A DNA stretch of 34,805 nucleotides from a virus. The stretch spans positions 1 through 34,805 of the IMG/VR virus record IMGVR_UViG_3300042879_004872. One strand, 5' to 3'. Under the pieces are notes generated by a model, which had not been told where the DNA came from, searched no databases, and saw nothing but the letters and a program-made list of their open reading frames with translations. A program made the position numbers and the translations under genes. This document shows, piece by piece, positions 30,761-34,805 of this stretch (position 1 is its first letter; each line of letters begins with the position of its first letter).

Positions 30761-31438
30761 ATGTTAATAATAGAAAAAAAATTATCTAAAAATACTTGTG
30801 ATCAAATAATTGAAATTTGCAAAAATACTTTTGATATATTCAAAAAAAACACTACTGTTTATAACAAAAAAATTACAAATAGAGAAGAAACAAATTATAA
30901 TTGGAAACAAACAAATATTGGTAAAATTTGGGATCAGCATATTGGAGCAGACGAAAGAGAACAGCTAATACAAAATAATTGGCAAAAAAATACTTTTTCT
31001 GAAATCAAAGTTGAATTATCTAATTTAAATTATCTTTACATTAGTAAATATTACATAAATTTTGAACTAGATATTATATCAAATCTGATTCATAAAGAAT
31101 TTGAAAGTTGTTTCAAATATAATAAAGAAAAATTTAGAATAGTAGTGCGTAAAAGTTTTCCAGGTCGAATTTGGCCACCTCATAGAGATTATCCAAATCA
31201 AAATAATGGTCCAGTTGAAGAACATATTACAATTGATGATAACGAAAAAACAAAAATTTATAGATTATGGATTTCTCTAACTGAACCAAAATTTGGACAC
31301 TTTCTAATAGTAGAAGATAAATTTGTATACTGGCACGAACAAGGAACTATTATAACATGGAATTCAAATGAAATGCATATAGGCGGAAATGTTGGATATG
31401 AAGATAGATATATCTTAACCATGGTAAATGGAAAATGA
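30761..31438 (+). CDS. 2OG-Fe(II)-type oxygenase, copy 3
   Basis: The 225-residue product begins MLIIEKKLSKNTCDQIIEIC, aligning with copy 1. H-x-D is seen in IWPPHRDYP, the core strand in IYRLWISLTEPKFGHFLIVE, then YWHEQGTIITW and the distal His/Arg in EMHIGGNVGYEDRY. It is closer to copy 1 than to copy 2 in the QGTIITW region. It overlaps the carbamoyltransferase start (ATGA), so oxygenase and carbamoyltransferase are made together. Hydroxylation followed by O-carbamoylation is a chemically sensible order. The substrate is unknown. Confidence 0.78.
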   Translation: MLIIEKKLSKNTCDQIIEICKNTFDIFKKNTTVYNKKITNREETNYNWKQTNIGKIWDQHIGADEREQLIQNNWQKNTFSEIKVELSNLNYLYISKYYINFELDIISNLIHKEFESCFKYNKEKFRIVVRKSFPGRIWPPHRDYPNQNNGPVEEHITIDDNEKTKIYRLWISLTEPKFGHFLIVEDKFVYWHEQGTIITWNSNEMHIGGNVGYEDRYILTMVNGK

Positions 31439-33039
31439 AATTATTAGCTATAACTATAGAGTCGCATGATTCTAGTGCAGTATATTTTGATGGTAATAAA
31501 TTACATTATCATAAAATGGAAAGAAGTTTACAGTTTAAAAGATGGCCGCAATATGCTAGAATAACGAAAAAAGATGGAAAACAGTATCCTCTAAATCAAA
31601 GAGATCAAGAATCATATACAATATTGAAAAAATTTTGGGAATTGGCCGTAAAAAAAATTTGGAACATTTCTTTCGATCAAATGGATGAAGTTTTTTTTGA
31701 CGTTGATAATATAGAAAGTACCAAAAAACGATTAGATCATCACGAAAGACATATGCTAAGTTTAGAATTATTAAATTATGATGAACCTTTAGACTCAGTA
31801 GTGGTAATGGATGGACTTGGTGGTGATTCGTGGTGGAGTGTATATAAACAAAAAAAATTATATGCTAGAAGTCACTTCAATAATTCTGGTGGATCCATTG
31901 GAGTTGGAATGATGATTTTAGCTCATAGACTAATAAAGCAAGAAGATGCCGGAAAAGTTATGGGTTATGTAAGTTATGGAAATATTGATTTTCATTTATT
32001 AGAACAATTTAGAAAAAAATATGATATGCATAGAGTAGGTTCACCTATAACATTTTCACCAAAGTGGCCTGGAGGATTTTCTGAATTTTTGAGAGATATG
32101 CGTTCTGATCTTGATATGAATAATGTTGAATCTTACGGATCAATTTCTTATTTCAAAAAATTCTTTGATGAATATATGGAACTTTACCAAATACCACAAA
32201 ATTTATCAGAACAACAAAAATTAGATTATGGAAGAACCATATTCGAAAGATCGGGAGAAATATTATTAGAAATATTTAAAAAATATATTGATCCAAACGA
32301 AAGAGTGGGTTTTACAGGTGGAGTTGCCCAAAATGTCATATGGAATACACAACTAAAGAATATATATCCAAATCTAAAAATATTACCATGTACCTCTGAT
32401 GAATGTTTGTCATTGGGAATGATGGAATATCTACGTCAAAAATATAATTTACCAAAAATGCACTTTAGTAATTTTCCTTTTGTAGAAAGTGATGAATCTC
32501 CAAAAGAAAACCCAAATTTAGACACAATAATAAAAGTTTCAGAATACTTAGCAAATGGTAAAATTGTTGCATGGTATCAAGGAAACGGAGAAATAGGTCC
32601 TAGAGCATTAGGTAATAGATCAATATTTCTTGATCCTAGAATCCATAACGGAAAAGATATAATCAATGCTGTGAAAAAAAGAGAATCATATAGACCATTT
32701 GGTGCATCAATTTTAGAAGAATATGCAAAAGAATATTTTGATATGAATTATTTCAATCCTTACATGTTATATGTTGGATTTTCACAAAAAAACAATTTGC
32801 CCGCAATAACTCATGTTGATAATACATGTAGAGTTCAAACAGTTTCGAAACAATTTCCAGGATTTCTAAGAACTTTATTAGAACAATTTTATCGTAAAAC
32901 TAAATGTCCAGTATTATTAAATACGAGTTTAAATTTAGCGGGAAAACCTATTGCCGGAAGCATAGAGGATGCAAAAACTCTTTTTAATACTAGACCAATT
33001 GATGTCTTGGTGATAGGAAATAATATAATAGTTAAATAA
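31435..33039 (+). CDS. NodU/CmcH/TobZ-family O-carbamoyltransferase
   Basis: The 534-residue product starts MKLLAITIESHDSSAVYFDG, the usual Kae1-like N-domain start (I-x-x-x-HD-x-S). It has the metal motif DHHERH (about 101-106), GFTGGVAQNVIWN (about 296-308) and the C-terminal YrdC-like/carbamoyl domain with WYQGNGEIGPRALGNRSI (about 379-396), SYRPFGASIL and VLLNTSLNLAGKPI. These enzymes use ATP and carbamoyl phosphate to carbamoylate hydroxyl groups on natural products or sugars. Carbamoyltransferases occur in marine phages and, in some phages, carbamoylate hydroxymethylcytosine in DNA. It is the last plus-strand gene of the operon and overlaps the convergent radical SAM gene by 8 bases. 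Length and motifs look intact. Confidence 0.92.
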   Translation: MKLLAITIESHDSSAVYFDGNKLHYHKMERSLQFKRWPQYARITKKDGKQYPLNQRDQESYTILKKFWELAVKKIWNISFDQMDEVFFDVDNIESTKKRLDHHERHMLSLELLNYDEPLDSVVVMDGLGGDSWWSVYKQKKLYARSHFNNSGGSIGVGMMILAHRLIKQEDAGKVMGYVSYGNIDFHLLEQFRKKYDMHRVGSPITFSPKWPGGFSEFLRDMRSDLDMNNVESYGSISYFKKFFDEYMELYQIPQNLSEQQKLDYGRTIFERSGEILLEIFKKYIDPNERVGFTGGVAQNVIWNTQLKNIYPNLKILPCTSDECLSLGMMEYLRQKYNLPKMHFSNFPFVESDESPKENPNLDTIIKVSEYLANGKIVAWYQGNGEIGPRALGNRSIFLDPRIHNGKDIINAVKKRESYRPFGASILEEYAKEYFDMNYFNPYMLYVGFSQKNNLPAITHVDNTCRVQTVSKQFPGFLRTLLEQFYRKTKCPVLLNTSLNLAGKPIAGSIEDAKTLFNTRPIDVLVIGNNIIVK

Positions 33040-34321
33040 TTTTTTTGGTATTTTTAACATAATTAATCCATGCATTTCTATATAGCTCTAATTCTGGTAT
33101 TAATTTAGTGATGTCTTCATTTCTTTTTTTGTCCAATATTTGCGTGTAAACAAAAAAAGCATTTAAATATTGAGATAAATCTAAACTATTCATTTCTTGA
33201 ATTAACTGATCAACTTGACATCTATTTTCTCTCATAAAATATTTGTTATTTACAAAAGGTTTAAGTCGAGATTCTGCAATCATTTTTAATTTTTCGGGTA
33301 AAACGGCAATTTGTAATAAAATTGGTTCTTTTAAAGTGTATAAAATGATGTCATCAAAAATATTTTTTTCAATAATCCAGTTTAATAATTTTTCAAGTCC
33401 AAGTATATTATACATTTGCACCGTTGTGCTTATTCTTAAATTTATGTTTTCATACTGAGCATATTTTTTTATATTTTTTTCAATAGCATTCCAATTTGTT
33501 GGATATCTAATGTAACGATTGACATCATCATATCCATCAATGCTACAAGTAATTTCTACTTTTTTAAATTTTTTCCAATAATCTATCATTTTGTCCGGAG
33601 CATTTGTTAAATTAGTATAAATTTTAAGATTTATTTTTTTTTCAAGGTTTTTAGCAAAAATCATATCGTATAGATGATATAAACCTACTGCCAGTGTAGG
33701 TTCTCCGCCAGTAAGCGAAATTTCTTCTAAATTATCTAGAAGATCATACAAATTTTTCCAAGTTTTTTTATTTGATATCCAGTCATTGTTTTTTAAATAT
33801 TTTTTTTCATTTTCAGATAAAATATTTCCAAACAAGCGCAAATTACCTAAATTTTTAAACGTAATTGCCACATCATTCCAGTCATCTATCCATTGACTAC
33901 TCGTGAAAGGATTACACATTCTACATTTCAAATTACAAATATTTCCCAATCTTAAATCTAAATGTTTAATATTTTTGATGTCAACAACATCTTGAGTAAA
34001 CAAAAAAGCATTTTCTTCGTTTATCCATTTTTTATTGTATTCCATTCTAGGAGAAACTAAATTATTTTTTTCAACATCAAAACAATATTTACATTGTTTT
34101 GGCTCTAAATTATTAAGAAAATTGTTTCTAATGTCAATATAGGTTTTTGTGTTAAATACTTCAGTTGGTGTTTTTTCTGAAATTAAAACGTGTTTTTCGT
34201 TTTCATCTGTAATAAAATTAAGATGCTCAATATCATGAGGGGCAGATATGCAACAAATTCGATATTGTCCAGTTGGACTTATAGAAAGATTGTTCCACGG
34301 ACGAGAGCATAAAGTTTTCAT
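33032..34321 (-). CDS. Radical SAM protein with N-terminal twitch-type cluster region
   Basis: The 429-residue product has the radical SAM motif C-x3-C-x2-C at Cys129/133/136 (NICNLKCRMC), the SAM-binding SLTGGEPTL (about 198-206) and downstream strand VEITCSIDGYD. Extra cysteines before the core (Cys5, Cys23, Cys24, Cys77, Cys80; CSRPWNNLSISPTGQYRICC) look like an auxiliary iron-sulfur cluster region placed N-terminally. I know this layout from radical SAM proteins in aquatic phages and bacteria with unknown substrates. It shares the AT-rich composition of the island and faces the carbamoyltransferase. A role in the same tailoring pathway, or in peptide modification, is inferred only. Confidence 0.85.
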   Translation of the reverse strand: MKTLCSRPWNNLSISPTGQYRICCISAPHDIEHLNFITDENEKHVLISEKTPTEVFNTKTYIDIRNNFLNNLEPKQCKYCFDVEKNNLVSPRMEYNKKWINEENAFLFTQDVVDIKNIKHLDLRLGNICNLKCRMCNPFTSSQWIDDWNDVAITFKNLGNLRLFGNILSENEKKYLKNNDWISNKKTWKNLYDLLDNLEEISLTGGEPTLAVGLYHLYDMIFAKNLEKKINLKIYTNLTNAPDKMIDYWKKFKKVEITCSIDGYDDVNRYIRYPTNWNAIEKNIKKYAQYENINLRISTTVQMYNILGLEKLLNWIIEKNIFDDIILYTLKEPILLQIAVLPEKLKMIAESRLKPFVNNKYFMRENRCQVDQLIQEMNSLDLSQYLNAFFVYTQILDKKRNEDITKLIPELELYRNAWINYVKNTKKII

Positions 34322-34442
34322 AAATTGTTTTCCATATGTGCAATTTCATATATTTAACATATGTTATTTTCTATAGAATTGTTTATTGAACTGCAACACT
34401 ATAAATATATCGTTCCAATAGTGACATGTCAAGGAAAATCTC
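34322..34442. other. Divergent intergenic control region
   Basis: These 121 bases separate the minus-strand radical SAM gene from the plus-strand NUDIX gene and are the longest gene-free stretch here. They hold the late promoter at 34400-34407 for the plus strand. A weak TTGCAG/TATAGA pair (15-base spacing) is present for the minus strand, with short AT palindromes (acatatgt). The AT-rich island ends here. No attachment site, tRNA or terminator was seen. Confidence 0.5.
34400..34407 (+). promoter_or_regulatory. T4-type late promoter (TATAAATA)
   Basis: An exact TATAAATA lies 35 bases before the NUDIX ATG, with AAGGAAA as a ribosome-binding site nearer the start. It restores late-gene control on the plus strand after the AT-rich island. 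Confidence 0.7.
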
Positions 34443-34805
34443 ATGAAATCGTTTAGGGAATATCTACACGAAGAAGATAATGAAAAACTCGCAGCGGGCG
34501 CGCTATTTCATGCATTAGATACAGGCAAATATGGTGTGGCTCTACGATCAAAGATTTGCGACCAACCAAACACATATTCGCCTGTAGGCGGTTCATCAGA
34601 TACAAACGACAAGGATCTAAAAGCTACAGTCGTGCGTGAAGTCGGTGAAGAGATCGGACATGAGATCACACCAGAACAACTTGAGCCACTTCATGTGTTC
34701 AAGAAGAAGGGATTCCAGTATCACACATACTTGTGCAAAGTGCCAAAGCAAGATGATGTTCAACCAAAGCTAAATGACGAGAACGATAGATTCGATTGGT
34801 TTGAA
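34443..34805 (+). CDS. NUDIX hydrolase with capsid-targeting-like leader, 3' end missing
   Basis: The visible 121 residues start MKSFREYLHEED, resembling the capsid-targeting leader (F-x-x-[FY]-[LI]-x-E) of the genes at 6071, 8751 and 11394. The NUDIX box is seen as VGGSSDTNDKDLKATVVREVGEEIGH: the catalytic REVGEEIG is intact, but the usual G-x5-E at its start is altered, so the first Glu is absent or displaced. Such enzymes hydrolyse nucleoside diphosphates linked to other groups, for example ADP-ribose or capped nucleotides. The gene runs off the window end. It has its own exact late promoter, consistent with packaging into the head. Confidence 0.8.
   Translation, partial: MKSFREYLHEEDNEKLAAGALFHALDTGKYGVALRSKICDQPNTYSPVGGSSDTNDKDLKATVVREVGEEIGHEITPEQLEPLHVFKKKGFQYHTYLCKVPKQDDVQPKLNDENDRFDWFE

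Noticed and set aside
24865-34321. Bacterial chromosome fragment joined to phage sequence by assembly error
   Set aside because: Genes overlap seamlessly across both borders, the operon starts with a phage late promoter, and phage genes resume at 34443. Read coverage would settle it.

Overview
The window looks like part of the genome of a T4-like myovirus infecting a Gram-negative bacterium, probably an aquatic one. The phage evidence is a T4 gp61-type primase, a GH19 endolysin/spanin/holin lysis cassette, near-exact T4-type late promoters (TATAAATA), modular head-associated proteins, ThyX with a class II ribonucleotide reductase, and almost wall-to-wall genes with overlapping starts and stops. 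No photosynthesis genes are present, so a cyanobacterial host is not indicated; the host cannot be named from this window. No tRNA, rRNA, CRISPR array, integrase or transposase was seen. The longest stretch without a gene is about 120 bases (34322-34442), so no gap exceeds 300 bases.

Layout. (1) 1-1068: end of an outer-membrane beta-barrel gene, a small exported protein and a 34-residue membrane peptide. (2) 1055-6002, minus strand: a five-gene, tightly coupled curli-type operon. In transcription order it is CsgF, CsgG, a curlin-repeat protein, a FecR-domain protein and a CHASE2-adenylate cyclase. (3) 6071-15282: very modular proteins, several beginning with a peptide resembling the T4 capsid-targeting sequence and carrying repeated hydrophobic-x-Glu/Ala sites like those cut by the T4 prohead protease; also a virion protein and a HAD phosphatase. 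(4) 15279-17447: lysis genes. (5) 17459-21838: a coiled-coil membrane protein, primase, ThyX, ribonucleotide reductase and a small zinc ribbon. (6) 21875-22818: three tandem small paralogues sharing a leader, then a GIY-YIG-like nuclease. (7) 23295-33039: one long operon behind a single late promoter. It starts with a family-5 solute-binding protein and continues as a strikingly AT-rich island with two PP-loop ATPases, three 2OG-Fe(II)-type oxygenases, TctA/TctC-like transport proteins and a NodU/TobZ-type carbamoyltransferase, facing a radical SAM gene on the minus strand. (8) The window ends inside a NUDIX gene with a capsid-targeting-like leader and its own late promoter.

How it may fit together (inference). 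Two accessory systems stand out. The curli operon could remodel the infected cell's outer membrane (a CsgG pore plus secreted fibre) and couple this to cAMP signalling. The AT-rich operon combines small-molecule capture and uptake with hydroxylation, ATP-dependent amidation or similar chemistry, and carbamoylation. It looks like a phage-borne uptake-and-tailoring pathway whose substrate is unknown. The modular leader-bearing proteins suggest that several enzymes, including a nucleotidyltransferase and a NUDIX hydrolase, may be packaged in the capsid and released with the DNA.
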